From DATAOG01 sp963753685 (GTDB lineage Bacteria; Pseudomonadota; Alphaproteobacteria; Geminicoccales; Geminicoccaceae), in contig CAVWDE010000015.1 of assembly GCA_963753685.1 (NCBI GenBank), forward strand, positions 47,309 through 111,308: 64,000 nucleotides of DNA, in the 5' to 3' direction. Positions 26,985 to 37,175 of the stretch are shown piece by piece (the first letter of the stretch is position 1; each line of letters starts with the position of its first letter). A program made the translations under genes and the position numbers. A model generated the notes under the pieces. It was not told where the DNA came from. It saw only the letters and a program-made list of their open reading frames with translations, and did no database searches.

Positions 26985-28598
26985 TTGACCATCGTCGACG
27001 CACGGGCTCTGGAAGATGGCGCGCGCCTCGAGGCGGAGGTCTGCATCGTTGGCGCCGGCGCGGCCGGGATCACGCTGGCACTCGAGCTCGAGGCCGCGGG
27101 CCGGGGCGTGCTCCTGGTGGAGAGCGGCGGGTTCGAGCCGGACGAGGCGGTCCAGGCGCTCTACGACCTCGAGCAGGCGGGCTACCCGCAGCGCCCGAAC
27201 TACATGTCGCGCGCGCGTTATTTCGGCGGCAGCTGCAACCTCTGGGCGGGCCGCTGCATGCGCTTGCAGCAGCCGGACTTCGCCGCGCGAGCCTGGGTCC
27301 CGGACAGTGGCTGGCCGATTGCGCCCTGCGAAGTGGTCCGCCATTACGCGCAGGCCGCGGCGATTCTGGGACTGGGCAGCGTCGCGCAGTTCGAGCTCGC
27401 GACCCACGACCGCCGCCTCAGCGCGGCCGAGCGTGACCTGCTGGGTGGCCCGGAGGTGGTGCCGACCCTGTCGCTGTGGGCGCCCAAGCCCAAGCGCTTC
27501 GGCCGCAGCGAGCGTCGCCGCCTGAAGCACGCCGCCAACGTCCGGCTGCTGCTGCACGCGAGCGTGACCCGGATCGAGCTCGACGACGATGGCAGCGTGG
27601 TGCGCGCGCTGACCGCGCAGACGCTCACCGGCAAGGTGCTGCGGCTCGAGGCGCGGACCTTCGTCCTGGCGGCGGGCGGGCTCGAGACACCGCGTCTGCT
27701 GCTGAGCTCGCGCGACCGCCAGAGCTGCGGCATCGGCAACGGCTTCGATCTGGTCGGCCGCTATTTCATGGACCACCCGCGGGCGGTGTTCGGCGCGGTC
27801 CGGCTGGCCCCCGGGCGACGCCTGACCCTGATGCGGGGCTGGCCGCTCAGCGACGGCAAGGTCCAGCTCGGGATCGGCCTGGCGCCCGAGGTCCAGGCGC
27901 GCGCGGGGCTGCTGAACCACTACCTGACCCTGGAGGAGGAAGCGTCCGGCTACGCCACCCAGCACTATCAGGCTGCGGTCGAGGTCGGCAAGGTGCTGCT
28001 CCGGCGTGGCCATGCGGGTGGCCGCCTCGAGCTCGGCAAGGCCCGCCTTGCGCCGGCCGTGCAGGACTTCATCTATCTGTTGTCGCCCAAGGAGATCCTG
28101 CCGCACCGGCTGTGGCGCCTGGCGACGCTCGCGCGCTACCGGCTGGCGTCCGAGCGCCAGGCTAAGCGCTACATCGTGGTCTACTTCTGCGAGCAGCCGC
28201 CGGAGCCGGCAAGCCGGGTCACGCTGAGCCGGGACACCGACCGCCTGGGGCTGAACCGGCTGGTGCTCGACTGGCGGATTCCGGACAGCGTCTACGACAG
28301 CATGCTGCGCCTGGAGAGGGTGCTCGGCCGGACGCTCGAGCAGCGGGGCCTCGGCACCCTGGAGCCGGGCGCGGGCGTGCCGCACTACACCGACGCCTCG
28401 CACCACATGGGCACCACCCGGATGAGCGCCAGCCCGCGGACCGGCGTGGTCGACCGCGACTGCCGCGTGCACGGCGTGAAGAACCTCTACATCGCCGGCA
28501 GCGCCGTGTTCCCGAGCGCCGGCCACGCCAACCCGACGCTCACCATCGTGGCGCTGGCCCTCAGGCTCGCGGCGCACATCAGCCGGCCGGGCGCCTGA
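26985..28598 (+). CDS. GMC-family FAD-dependent oxidoreductase
   Basis: Flavoprotein of 537 aa. FAD-binding ADP motif VCIVGAGAAGITLALELEAA at about residue 17, ARYFGGSCNLWAGRCMRL in the flavin region, and the C-terminal active-site block HHMGTTRMS ... NLYIAGSAVFPSAGHANPTLTIVALALRLA. The TTG at 26985 is the start, supported by GGAGG seven bases upstream; a nearby ATG at 26961 runs straight into a stop. It is of the type often found in polysaccharide or secondary-metabolite clusters. Both its ends resemble a short remnant ORF at 39430-39555. Confidence 0.93.
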   Translation: MTIVDARALEDGARLEAEVCIVGAGAAGITLALELEAAGRGVLLVESGGFEPDEAVQALYDLEQAGYPQRPNYMSRARYFGGSCNLWAGRCMRLQQPDFAARAWVPDSGWPIAPCEVVRHYAQAAAILGLGSVAQFELATHDRRLSAAERDLLGGPEVVPTLSLWAPKPKRFGRSERRRLKHAANVRLLLHASVTRIELDDDGSVVRALTAQTLTGKVLRLEARTFVLAAGGLETPRLLLSSRDRQSCGIGNGFDLVGRYFMDHPRAVFGAVRLAPGRRLTLMRGWPLSDGKVQLGIGLAPEVQARAGLLNHYLTLEEEASGYATQHYQAAVEVGKVLLRRGHAGGRLELGKARLAPAVQDFIYLLSPKEILPHRLWRLATLARYRLASERQAKRYIVVYFCEQPPEPASRVTLSRDTDRLGLNRLVLDWRIPDSVYDSMLRLERVLGRTLEQRGLGTLEPGAGVPHYTDASHHMGTTRMSASPRTGVVDRDCRVHGVKNLYIAGSAVFPSAGHANPTLTIVALALRLAAHISRPGA

Positions 28599-28810
28599 CC
28601 GAGACGCGCTCGACGCCGGCCGTCGGCTTGTCAAGCGCGGCGAAAAGCGGGATGGCGCAGGCAATCAGAAGCTGAACGATCCTGGTCAAGGCGCTGCGGC
28701 GACGTGGGTGGAGGAGAGCTTGCACCCTGACTGGATGACCGATCCGCATCCGAGCTCGGATGCTGCCAAGGCGGGCACGCGAGGCGCATGCCAAGCCCTT
28801 GGCCTGCTAA

Positions 28811-29621
28811 GCTTCTGCCTGCCCGGCGCCTAGCCTCAAGACCTTCGTCTACCTCAACCTGATCTCCAAGCCGCGCAAGCTCCTGCGTCGGGTCGGCACC
28901 GGCTTCTACCGGCTCGACCACGTCTACGACGTCCTGCGCGAGTTCGGCAGCGAGTGCGCCGGGCCACTGACCATCCTGGAGTTCGGGACAGCGCAGGGCT
29001 ATGCGACCACGAAGCTGCTCTACGCGACCCGCTATCTCAGGCTCGAAAACCGGGTCACGGTCCACGGCTTCGACTCCTTCGAGGGGCTGCCGACCGCGAC
29101 CAACCCCGAAGGACCGGGGGTTCCGCGCCAACGACTGGATCCCGGGCTCGTACCGGGCGAGCTACGAAACCCTGCGCCGGCAGCTGGAGCAGGCGGCCTA
29201 TCGCAACTTCCGCCTTCATGCCGGCTACTTCGAGACGACGCTCACCGACGAGCTACTCGCGCAGCTGCGCGAGGCGCAGCCGATCCTGATCTGGGTCGAC
29301 TGCGATCTCTACACCTCGAGCCGGACGGTCATGGAGCGGTTGATCCCGATCCTGCCGGCCGGCTGTGTGATCTATTTCGATGACCTGCAGTTCAATCACC
29401 GATCGCGATTCACAGGCCAGGCGCGGCTGATCCACGAGATCAACACGGGCATGTTCGGCGCCGACATCGAGCTGGTCGTCGACCCCGAGCTGTCCTGGGG
29501 TTCCAAACAGATCTACGGTTTCATCCGCTCTGGCGACGCCGCGATCAGCTACCGTCCCCTGTACCAGCGGGCGGACCCGCCGCTCGCCCGGCCGATCGGC
29601 AACGGGTCGCCGCTGCCTTGA
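28811..29621 (+). pseudogene. TylF/MycF-type methyltransferase, frameshifted
   Basis: SAM-dependent O-methyltransferase family for sugars and macrolides. First part in one frame: KTFVYLNLISKPRKLLRRV, LTILEFGTAQGYATTKLL (SAM site), VHGFDSFEGLPTAT. Second part in another frame: KDRGFRANDWIPGSYRASYETL, LIWVDCDLYTSSRTVMERL, CVIYFDDLQFNHRSRF. The frame changes at about 29100-29118 in CAACCCCGAAGGACCGGGGG. No ATG, GTG or TTG exists in the first frame between its upstream stop (28808) and the conserved sequence, so the 5' end is also damaged. Probably modified a sugar of the neighbouring glycan locus before decay, or carries sequence errors. Confidence 0.82.
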
Positions 29622-29636
29622 GCCGCGCGCGCCCGA

Positions 29637-31103
29637 TCAGCCCGTCCCCGGCGCGCCCGGGCGCGGGCTGGGCGAGCGCAGGAGGTCGAGATCGGCGCGG
29701 CCGACGACCCCGAGCAGCGCGGCCAGGATCAGGAACACGACGCCGAGCGCCACGAGCTCGACCAGGACGAGCAGGCCTTCGGCCGGAAGGAGAGCCGCGA
29801 CCCCGCTCACGACCAGGGTGGCCAGCAGCGTCTTCGCGAGCGCCAGGGGCTCGAGGATATTGCCGACCCGCTGCCACAGCACGATCCCGGCAGCGATCGC
29901 CGCGGTCGTGGTCGCGATCAGCGCGGCGAGCGCGGCGCCGGGCGCCCCGAGCAGCGGGATCAGCACAATGTTGCCGATCAGTGCCACCGGCAGCACGGCC
30001 AGCGCGATCACGGCGCCGCGGCGTGGCTCGTTGACCGCCACCAGGACCCCGATCAAGGTCAGGAAGATCGTGTTGCAGAGGCCCTGCGCGAACACCAGGA
30101 TCTGCAGCAGGAGCGCGCCCTGGCTGTACTCGGCCGAGAACAGCAGCACCATGATCGGCCGGGCCTCGACCGCGATCAGCGCGCAGCCGGGCAGCAGCGT
30201 CACGACCAGGAACCGGATCGCGCCCCGGACCGTCCTTTGGACCAGCGCCGGATCGCCCATCGCGGTCGCGCGGCCGACGGACGGGATCAGGACCGCGATC
30301 ATCACGAATGCAATCAGGTTCGGCATGCGCGCGAGCGTGGTTGCGGCGACGTAAAAGCCTTTGACCTCGTCGGCGACGCTGCCGATGACGTTCAGCGACC
30401 ACAGGTCGATTGCGCCCAGCAGCTGGGTCCCGATGCCGCCGACCGCGACCGGGATCGCCAGCCGGATGATCGGCGCGCGAGCGTCCAGATTGAACGTGAA
30501 GCTGCGCCGGCCGACCCTTGTGGCGAGGTAGGCCAGCCCCCCGATCGATGCCGCGACGTTGAGCACGAGCGCGCCCGTGATGCTCGGCCCGATCGTCACT
30601 AGCACGACCACGCCGACCACCTTGACGAGGCTGTAGAGCGCGATGCCGAGGCTCTCGGACAGGAAGTCGCGCCGGCCGCCCAGGATCTCCAGAAGGATCA
30701 CGTAGGTCGCGTAGAAAGGGATGTCGATGCCTGCGACCCGGAACAGGAACCGGCCGTGCTCGGCGATGTTGAAGATCTCGGCGAGCCAGCCCGCCCCGAC
30801 CCAGAAGGCGATGAAGATCACGCCGTTGACGAGCAGGATCAGGGTCAGACCGCTGCCCTCGAGGCGCGGCTCGATCGTGCCCCGCTCGGCCACCAGGCGG
30901 GCGATCGCCTGCGAGATGCCGAGCCGGCCGATCAGCTCGATCGACAGGAGGAGCGAATAGATGATGCCGTAGACGCCGTAGTCGGCCGGGCCGAGCCCGC
31001 GCGCCAGCATGACCGCGACGATGTAGCCTGCGGCGGTCAGCAGCAGCTGCGCGAGCGCCAACAAGGCCGTGCCGCGCGCGGCCTGTCGGGTCAGGCTCGA
31101 CAT
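29637..31103 (-). CDS. Polysaccharide flippase, MOP superfamily (Wzx/RfbX-like)
   Basis: Inner-membrane lipid-linked glycan flippase of 488 aa with about 12-14 predicted TM helices. The N-terminus SLTRQAARGTALLALAQLLLT..YIVAVMLARGLGPADYGVYG is the standard opening of MOP flippases. The 3' end carries a short charged tail. It lies four bases after the asparagine synthase stop on the same strand and ends head-on with the methyltransferase remnant. Expected to move a completed repeat unit or lipid-linked sugar across the membrane. Confidence 0.93.
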   Translation of the reverse strand: MSSLTRQAARGTALLALAQLLLTAAGYIVAVMLARGLGPADYGVYGIIYSLLLSIELIGRLGISQAIARLVAERGTIEPRLEGSGLTLILLVNGVIFIAFWVGAGWLAEIFNIAEHGRFLFRVAGIDIPFYATYVILLEILGGRRDFLSESLGIALYSLVKVVGVVVLVTIGPSITGALVLNVAASIGGLAYLATRVGRRSFTFNLDARAPIIRLAIPVAVGGIGTQLLGAIDLWSLNVIGSVADEVKGFYVAATTLARMPNLIAFVMIAVLIPSVGRATAMGDPALVQRTVRGAIRFLVVTLLPGCALIAVEARPIMVLLFSAEYSQGALLLQILVFAQGLCNTIFLTLIGVLVAVNEPRRGAVIALAVLPVALIGNIVLIPLLGAPGAALAALIATTTAAIAAGIVLWQRVGNILEPLALAKTLLATLVVSGVAALLPAEGLLVLVELVALGVVFLILAALLGVVGRADLDLLRSPSPRPGAPGTG

Positions 31104-31107
31104 GGGA

Positions 31108-33010
31108 TCAGGCGGCTTTCGACATCTGCCGGCGCTCGAGCCCGCGGATCTGCTCGTCGATCAGCTCGACCGACTGGTGGCGGAAGTGCAGCCGGCCCCA
31201 GATCTCGAGGGTGACCAGGCCGAAGACGGCGTAGATCCAGCGCTGCCAGCCGTCGATCAGCCGTTCGAGCCCGCGGCGGTTGAGGCCGAGCTCCTGCTCG
31301 CAAAAGCCGCCTGCGAAGAAGTCGATCGTCGCCAGCGGGCGCACGTAGTCGGCGAGCGGCAGAGGGAAGCCCATCTTCTTGCGCTCGACCAGGTCACCAG
31401 GCAGGTAGCGGTCCGCGACCCGCTTCAGCACCCACTTGTTGGCACGCGCACCCACCCGGTAGCGCATCGGCAGGTTGATGCATTCGTGCACCAGCCGGTG
31501 ATCGAGGAACGGCACCCGGCACTCGACCGAGGCGCCCATGCTGGTCCGGTCGAGGCGCCGGAGCAAAGGCGTCAGGAAGTCGCCGAGGTCGGCGAGCATG
31601 GTGCCGAGCACCGCGCGCTGGCCCGGATGATCGACGAATCCGTAGGCGGCGGTGCACTGCTCGCGCCAGTCGTAGCGCGCGTAGCGGTCGGCGAGGTCGA
31701 TCGCCGGTGGCAGCAGGTCGCGAAAGCGATGGGCGGTCACCGGCATGCCGGCCTGCGCGTACACCAGGAGCTGGAGGAGCTCGCTGAGCCTTCCCGGCAG
31801 GCGGTCGAGGATCGGTTGCAGCCGGTGCAGCCAGAGGGTCCGGCGGTAGGCCCAGCTGTAGCCGCCGAACAGCTCGTCGGCGCCCTCGCCGGACAGCAGC
31901 ACGATCACCCCGTGATCCCTCGCGACCTTGCTGATCAGGTAGTAGGCGACCGAGTTCGGGTGAGTGAGCGGCAGGTCGGACAGATCGACCACCCGCGGCA
32001 GCGCGCGCCGGAAGTTCTCGCCATTGAGCTCGAAGGGCACGAACGGGATCTCGAGCTTGCCGGTCAGCTGCTCGGCGAAGCGCCGCTCGTCGAGGTCGGG
32101 GTGGCCCGCGACCGAGACGTGGAAGGCCGTGAGGTCCTGGCTGTGGCGTGCCGCCATCGCGGTGATCAGGCTCGAAGTCGAGGCCGCCGCTGAGCAGTGT
32201 GCCGACCGGCACGTCGCTGACCAGCCGGAGGCGGGTGGCGTCCTCGAGGAGGCGATCGATCTCGCCCACGATCGCCTCGGGGCTGGCGGCTGCGAAGCGC
32301 GCAAAGGCGCCCTGTTCGACGTGGCGGAGCGGCGCGTACCACTGATGCACGGTCGGCTCGCCGCGCAGGATCGTGACCGCCTGGCCGGGCAGCACCGCGC
32401 GCACGCCCTCGATCAGGGTCTCAGGCGTCAGCACGTCGACGTTCCGGTAGAGGAACCACTCGACCAGGCTCCACTTGTCGACCCGCGGCTCCTTGAGCGC
32501 CGTGAGCAACGCCTTGATCTCGGAGCCGAACAGGATGAAGCGCTCGGTCTTGGCGTAGTAGAGCGGCTTGATGCCAAAGCGATCCCGAACCAGGGTCACC
32601 GTCTCGGCGTCGGCGTCATGGATCGCGAATGCGAACATGCCGATGAAGCGGTGCATGCACTCCAGCCCCCATTCCATGAAGGCGTGCAGCACCACCTCGG
32701 TGTCGGTCCGCGAATGGAACTGGTGGCCGAGCAGGGCCAGCTCCTCGCGCAATTCCTGAAAGTTGTAGACCTCGCCGTTGTACACGATCGACCAGCGCCC
32801 CGACGCATCGTGCATCGGCATGTGTCCGGCCGCCGACAGGTCGATGATGCTGAGGCGGAGCGAGCCCAAGCACACCCGCTCGCGGCTCTCGACGCCGTGG
32901 TCGTCGGGGCCGCGGTGCGCAATCCGCTGGTTCATGCGCTCGACGATCGTCTCGCATTCCGACTGGTCGTAGAGAGGTGCTATGCAGACGAGGCCGGTGA
33001 GCCCACACAT
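31108..33010 (-). pseudogene. asnB: Glutamine-hydrolysing asparagine synthase (AsnB-like), frameshifted in the ATP loop
   Basis: About 630 residues once the frame is restored. The start MCGLTGLV gives the N-terminal nucleophile Cys of the class II glutaminase domain; RIAHRGPDDHG, NGEVYNFQELREEL and DRFGIKPLYY follow. The synthetase domain begins with SDVPVGTLLSGGLD and then leaves frame; the other frame resumes with SSLITAMAARHSQDL. The break is at 32173-32176 (one extra base in the TCGAC-T-TCGAGC context), exactly inside the pyrophosphate loop SGGLDSS. Downstream LLSGEGADELFGGY and FLDHRLVE-like blocks are intact. AsnB paralogues in glycan loci amidate sugars or amino acids. Loss or sequencing error cannot be separated here. 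Confidence 0.9.
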
Positions 33011-33032
33011 CGCAGTTGGTTTCCGTGCTGTT

Positions 33033-34598
33033 TCAAACGAACGTTGCCCAGGCGCGCCCCTCGAAGTGGGTCGGGGGATCGACGCCGAGCGCCGCGAGGA
33101 TCGTGGGCGCGAGGTCGACGATGTGCCCGCGGTCGATGGCGCCGCCGGTCGCGACCCCGGCACCATAGCCCAGAACGAACGCGTTCGGGCGATGATTGCC
33201 CGAATAATGGGCCGGCACCTGATAGCCGCACTTGCCGGCAACGAGCCCCGAGGCGGGCCCCTGGACCCGGTCCAGCACCAGGGCATCGAAGTCCCAGCTG
33301 ATCACGACGTCCGGCAGATGCTGCCGCTCCGGGCCTGGAAAGGTGTCGTCCATGACGTGCACCGCATGGGCGCAGCGCCGGCCGGTCGTCGGGTTGACCA
33401 GGGCGTCCAGTTCGGCCCTCAGGGACGCCTCGAGCTGCCGGCGGGCCTCACCGTCGGTGACGATGCCCTGCGGCTCGCGGCCCTCAAGGTTGAGCCGGAA
33501 ATAGCCCTCGTTGCTGTTGGGGATGCAGAAGGCCTGGGTCCGCGGCCACTCGATGTCGGCGTTCATCCACTTGGTGCTGAGCCGCTGGCGGACGCTGCGC
33601 GGCAGGCAGCGGGTGATCGACTGCCGGACGCTGAGCGGCACCATGCCGCGCAGCGCTGCGGTCAGGCTCTGCTTGGGCGCGGGCGTCGGCTCGGACTGGC
33701 GCTGCCCGACCGAAGGCGCGAAGAACAGGCCCAGCCGATGCAGGAACTCCGGCATCAGGTGCGAGCCCGAATAGTTGGGCCCCATGCCGTCGCCCGAGAC
33801 GATCAGCAGCAGCGTCCGGTCATCCAGAGTCGCCACGATCTCGCCGATCGCCTGATCGACCGCGGCGTAGACCTCGCGCAACGGGTGGGGCGCGCCGGGC
33901 AGGCCGCCGGGCGGATAGAGCGGATAGTCCGGATCACCGGAATGCCAGAGGTAATGCCCGCCGCCGTGCGGCTCGCTGAAGGTGATAAAGGCGAGGTCCC
34001 AGGGCTGCTCGGCGAGCAGCCAGCGCGCGACTTTCGACTTGACCGCCACCGCCCGGATCAGCTGATCGCGGAACCGGAGCTGCTCGGGGATGGTCACCTG
34101 GTTGCTGTGCTCGGGCGCGGGATAGGCGCCGAACCGTTTGACGATCTCATCATAGAGCCCCGGCCGCGAGCTGCCCGGCTCCGAGAACCAGGTCCAGGTG
34201 CCGTATTCCAGGATCTGCACGCCCTTGAAGTGCGGCAGGCGGGCATCCATGAAGGCGTCCATCACGATGCAGCGGCGGCCGGCGTCGTCGAGGAATTTCC
34301 AGAACGGCGGCCGGGCGCACCATTCGGGCAGGGTGCGTTGGACGCGCTGGTCGCCGGCGCGGACCTGATACGCGTGGTAGAGGCCGTGCTGGCCGGGCGT
34401 GGTGCCGGTGTAGATCGACGGCCAGGCCGAGACGTGCATGACCTCGGCGGTGGTGCCGAGCCGGCTCCACAGGCCGTCCTGGCGCAGCCGGGCAAAGGTC
34501 GGCAGGTGGCCCTCGTCGGACCAGCGCTCGATCAGCTCCGCATCGGCGCTGTCGAGCCCGAGCAGCAGAACTTTTCCTGACTTTGGGCCGGCGGCCAA
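33033..34598 (-). CDS. Alkaline-phosphatase-superfamily phosphodiesterase (first of two)
   Basis: About 520 aa, type I phosphodiesterase/nucleotide pyrophosphatase fold. Metal-binding motifs: GLDSAD at the first strand, AWPSIYTGTTPGQHGLYH carrying the Ser/Thr nucleophile region, EPHGGGHYLWH, and SGDGMGPN; the C-terminal HIVDLAPTILAALGVDPPTHFEG is typical. No signal peptide, so it may act in the cytoplasm or be a lipid-linked glycan editing enzyme. The TTG at 34598 follows GAGG just after the preceding stop; a TTG at 34628 has no ribosome binding site. It is paralogous to the gene at 35673-37175. Confidence 0.87.
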   Translation of the reverse strand: MAAGPKSGKVLLLGLDSADAELIERWSDEGHLPTFARLRQDGLWSRLGTTAEVMHVSAWPSIYTGTTPGQHGLYHAYQVRAGDQRVQRTLPEWCARPPFWKFLDDAGRRCIVMDAFMDARLPHFKGVQILEYGTWTWFSEPGSSRPGLYDEIVKRFGAYPAPEHSNQVTIPEQLRFRDQLIRAVAVKSKVARWLLAEQPWDLAFITFSEPHGGGHYLWHSGDPDYPLYPPGGLPGAPHPLREVYAAVDQAIGEIVATLDDRTLLLIVSGDGMGPNYSGSHLMPEFLHRLGLFFAPSVGQRQSEPTPAPKQSLTAALRGMVPLSVRQSITRCLPRSVRQRLSTKWMNADIEWPRTQAFCIPNSNEGYFRLNLEGREPQGIVTDGEARRQLEASLRAELDALVNPTTGRRCAHAVHVMDDTFPGPERQHLPDVVISWDFDALVLDRVQGPASGLVAGKCGYQVPAHYSGNHRPNAFVLGYGAGVATGGAIDRGHIVDLAPTILAALGVDPPTHFEGRAWATFV

Positions 34599-34608
34599 AG
34601 TCCGGTCC

Positions 34609-35643
34609 TCAGCCCGAAGCGCCGGCAAAGACGTCGGCGATGTCGACCGTCCGCCGCTCCCGGTCCGACAGCTTGGCGGCCTCGATCATCGCCACCGTCC
34701 AGATATTGTCCTCGCCGCGGGTCTCGGCGGACGTGCCGTTCTGGACGGCGTCCCGCAGGCTGTTCAGGAGCGAGGTGGTGCCGCCTTGCGGGTATTTCTT
34801 CTCATCCCCGGGCGGCACCTTGAGGTTGCGGATCGGCCGGAACCAGCGGCTGCCATTGGGACGCCAGGCGACGTATCTGCGGTTGGTCCAGAGCACCCCT
34901 TTCTCGCCCTCGATCCACAACGAGAAGCCGAAGCGGTGAGACAGCATGGTGCCGAGGTATTGCGCGCGCAGCTCGCCGAAGTCGATCAGCGCCTCGGTGC
35001 TGGCGCCGTGCCGGTAGTCGCTCCAGGGCGGGTTCCAGACCTTGGCGGTGATGCGGGTCGGGGGCTGTTCGAAGAAGAAGCACCGCAGGCTGTCGAAATG
35101 ATGGATCGCGACCTCCTGCAGCTGCGGATAGTCGAGGGCGGCGAGCCAGGGGCCCTCGGTGTGGCTCGGCATGTGGCGCCGGTCGACCAGGGTCGCGTGG
35201 TCGAGCGCGCCGAGAAAGCCGTCCTGCAGCAGCCTGCGCACCGTCCGCTCGGCCGGAAAGAACCGGTAGTTCTCGGCGACGATGACCTGCTTGCCGAGCT
35301 GCCGGGCGCGCTCCAGGATGCCTTGGGCCTCGATGACGCTGGTGCCGAACGGCTTCTCGACCATGACCGTGAGCCCGGCCTCCAGGCAGCGGATCGCCTG
35401 GCGGGCATGCCATTCCGACGGGCTGACGATCAGCGCCGCATCGGCGGTGGTCTGTGCCAGCGCCGCCTCGAGATCGTCGTAGTAGGCGCAGGCGTCGTTC
35501 TGGACCTTGGCCTTGATGCGGTCGAGCGCGCCGCGATCGACGTCGACCACGGCGACGCACTCGCTGTCCGGGTGCGCGCGGATGAAGTCCGCCCAATGGT
35601 TGCCGCGGAGCCCGGCGCCGCTCTGCAGGATTTTGATCGCCAC
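34609..35643 (-). CDS. Gfo/Idh/MocA-family sugar oxidoreductase
   Basis: NAD(P)-dependent dehydrogenase of 344 aa. N-terminal Rossmann fold (KILQSGAGLRGNHWADFI), the signature VEKPFGTS near residue 95, AENYRF, and the C-terminal beta-sheet domain. The SGAG nucleotide motif lacks one usual glycine. It acts on sugar nucleotides or free sugars such as inositol or glucosamine derivatives. Placed between two phosphodiesterase paralogues in the same direction, so probably one operon with them. Confidence 0.9.
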   Translation of the reverse strand: MAIKILQSGAGLRGNHWADFIRAHPDSECVAVVDVDRGALDRIKAKVQNDACAYYDDLEAALAQTTADAALIVSPSEWHARQAIRCLEAGLTVMVEKPFGTSVIEAQGILERARQLGKQVIVAENYRFFPAERTVRRLLQDGFLGALDHATLVDRRHMPSHTEGPWLAALDYPQLQEVAIHHFDSLRCFFFEQPPTRITAKVWNPPWSDYRHGASTEALIDFGELRAQYLGTMLSHRFGFSLWIEGEKGVLWTNRRYVAWRPNGSRWFRPIRNLKVPPGDEKKYPQGGTTSLLNSLRDAVQNGTSAETRGEDNIWTVAMIEAAKLSDRERRTVDIADVFAGASG

Positions 35644-35672
35644 CTTCTATGGCTCCCTCGCGCTGAAGGGTC

Positions 35673-37175
35673 TCACGGCCAGACCCGGCCGGTCATGTGC
35701 TCGGGCGGGGCGACCCCGAGGCGCTCGAGGATGGTCGGCGCCAGATCGAGGATGTGGCCGTTGTCCAGGCCCTCGCCCGCGCCGACCCCCGGCCCGTGCA
35801 TGAGCACGAATCCGGGCCCGGCGTGGGTCCCCGGCCGGGGGTCGGGCGAAGCGCCGCTGACCTCGCCGGTGCGGGCGGACGAGAGGGACGTGATCGGGGT
35901 GGTCGGGTCCCAGAGCACGACCAGATCGGGCAGGTGGGCGCGGCGGCGGCCCGGAAACGCCTGGTCGGCGATCAGCACCTCCCGGACCGCGCGCCGGCCC
36001 GTGGCCGGGTTGCTGAGCTCCCCGAGCGCCGCCGCGAGATCCTCGCACAGCGCCTCGGACTCGGCGCCCGGCTCGACCGTACCCTCGGGCTCGCGGCCCT
36101 TGAGGTTGATCCGGATGCAGCCCTCGAGGTCGGTCGGCAGGCAGTAGGCGCGGGTGCGCGGCCAGTCGAAGGTCGCGGTGTCGACCCGCTGCGCGAGCTT
36201 GTCGCGCAGCCGGGTCGGCAGCTGGCGCGCCAGCGCCTTGCGGAAGTCCTTGGGCAGGAGGTCGCGAAGCGCGCGCAGGGGATCGAACTTGGGCCTGGTC
36301 TCCGGGGCATTGGTCTGGGGCGGGGCGGTCTCGGCGGAGGCGAAATAGCCGAGCCGCGCCAGCACCTCGGGCAAGAGGTACCAGCCGGCGTGGTTGGGGG
36401 CGACGGCATCGCCGGAGACGACGAAGACCGTGGTCCCGGGCCCCGCCGCCTCGATCAGGCTGGCGAGCGCGCGGTCGAGCTCGGCGTAGATCGGCAGCAG
36501 CAGGCTCTGCTCGCCGCCCGGGTTCCAGCAGTAGTGGGCGGCGACGTGGGTCTCGCCGAACACCGCGAGGTAGAGGTCGAACTCCTGGCGGCCCATCAGC
36601 CAGCAGGCGGCCTCGGCCTTGCGCCGGACGGCGGCGACCAGGCGCTGTTGCGTGTCGGCCGGGTCGAGGGGCTGGAAGCCCAGATCGTGCGCTTCCAGGC
36701 CGAGCGGATATTTGCCGCAGGCGCGCTCGAGCTCGCCAAGGACGCCCTTGGGCGTCGCCTGCGGCGCCAGATAGTGCGCCCAGGTCCCCCAATCGAACAG
36801 CTGGGTCCCGGCGAACCCCGGCTCGGGATGGGTGTAGGGCGCATCGAACACGGTGCACCGGCGCCCGGCCTCGTCGAGCAGCCGCCAGAAGGTCGGCCGG
36901 CCGTAGAGGCCTTCGTGAAAGCGCTGATAGCCCTGCAGTCCCGGGGCAGGCTGGAAGGTGAAGTAGACGCCGTGCTCGCCCGGGCCGACGCCGGTGTAGA
37001 TCGAGGGCCAGGCCGAGACGTGGAGCTGGCCCGCGGTGGTCTCGAGCCAGCCCCAGGTGCCGCCCTCGATCAGCGCCCCCAGGGTCGGCAGCCGGCCGGC
37101 CTTGGCCCACTCGTGGAGCAGGCGCCCGTCGCCGAGCTCGAGGCCGATCACGAGGATCCTGGCGCCCTCGGTCAT
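35673..37175 (-). CDS. Alkaline-phosphatase-superfamily phosphodiesterase (second of two)
   Basis: 500 aa, same family and domain plan as the gene at 33033-34598: GLELGDG in place of GLDSAD, SAWPSIYTGVGPGEHGVYF, GETHVAAHYCWNPGG, SGDAVAPNHAG, and HILDLAPTILERLGVAPPEHMTGR. Two usual metal ligands differ (first-strand D to E/L context, DG to DA), so its activity may be changed relative to the sister enzyme. The ATG overlaps the stop of the upstream small membrane-protein gene (ATGA). 29 bases separate its stop from the window side of the next gene's start. Confidence 0.87.
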   Translation of the reverse strand: MTEGARILVIGLELGDGRLLHEWAKAGRLPTLGALIEGGTWGWLETTAGQLHVSAWPSIYTGVGPGEHGVYFTFQPAPGLQGYQRFHEGLYGRPTFWRLLDEAGRRCTVFDAPYTHPEPGFAGTQLFDWGTWAHYLAPQATPKGVLGELERACGKYPLGLEAHDLGFQPLDPADTQQRLVAAVRRKAEAACWLMGRQEFDLYLAVFGETHVAAHYCWNPGGEQSLLLPIYAELDRALASLIEAAGPGTTVFVVSGDAVAPNHAGWYLLPEVLARLGYFASAETAPPQTNAPETRPKFDPLRALRDLLPKDFRKALARQLPTRLRDKLAQRVDTATFDWPRTRAYCLPTDLEGCIRINLKGREPEGTVEPGAESEALCEDLAAALGELSNPATGRRAVREVLIADQAFPGRRRAHLPDLVVLWDPTTPITSLSSARTGEVSGASPDPRPGTHAGPGFVLMHGPGVGAGEGLDNGHILDLAPTILERLGVAPPEHMTGRVWP

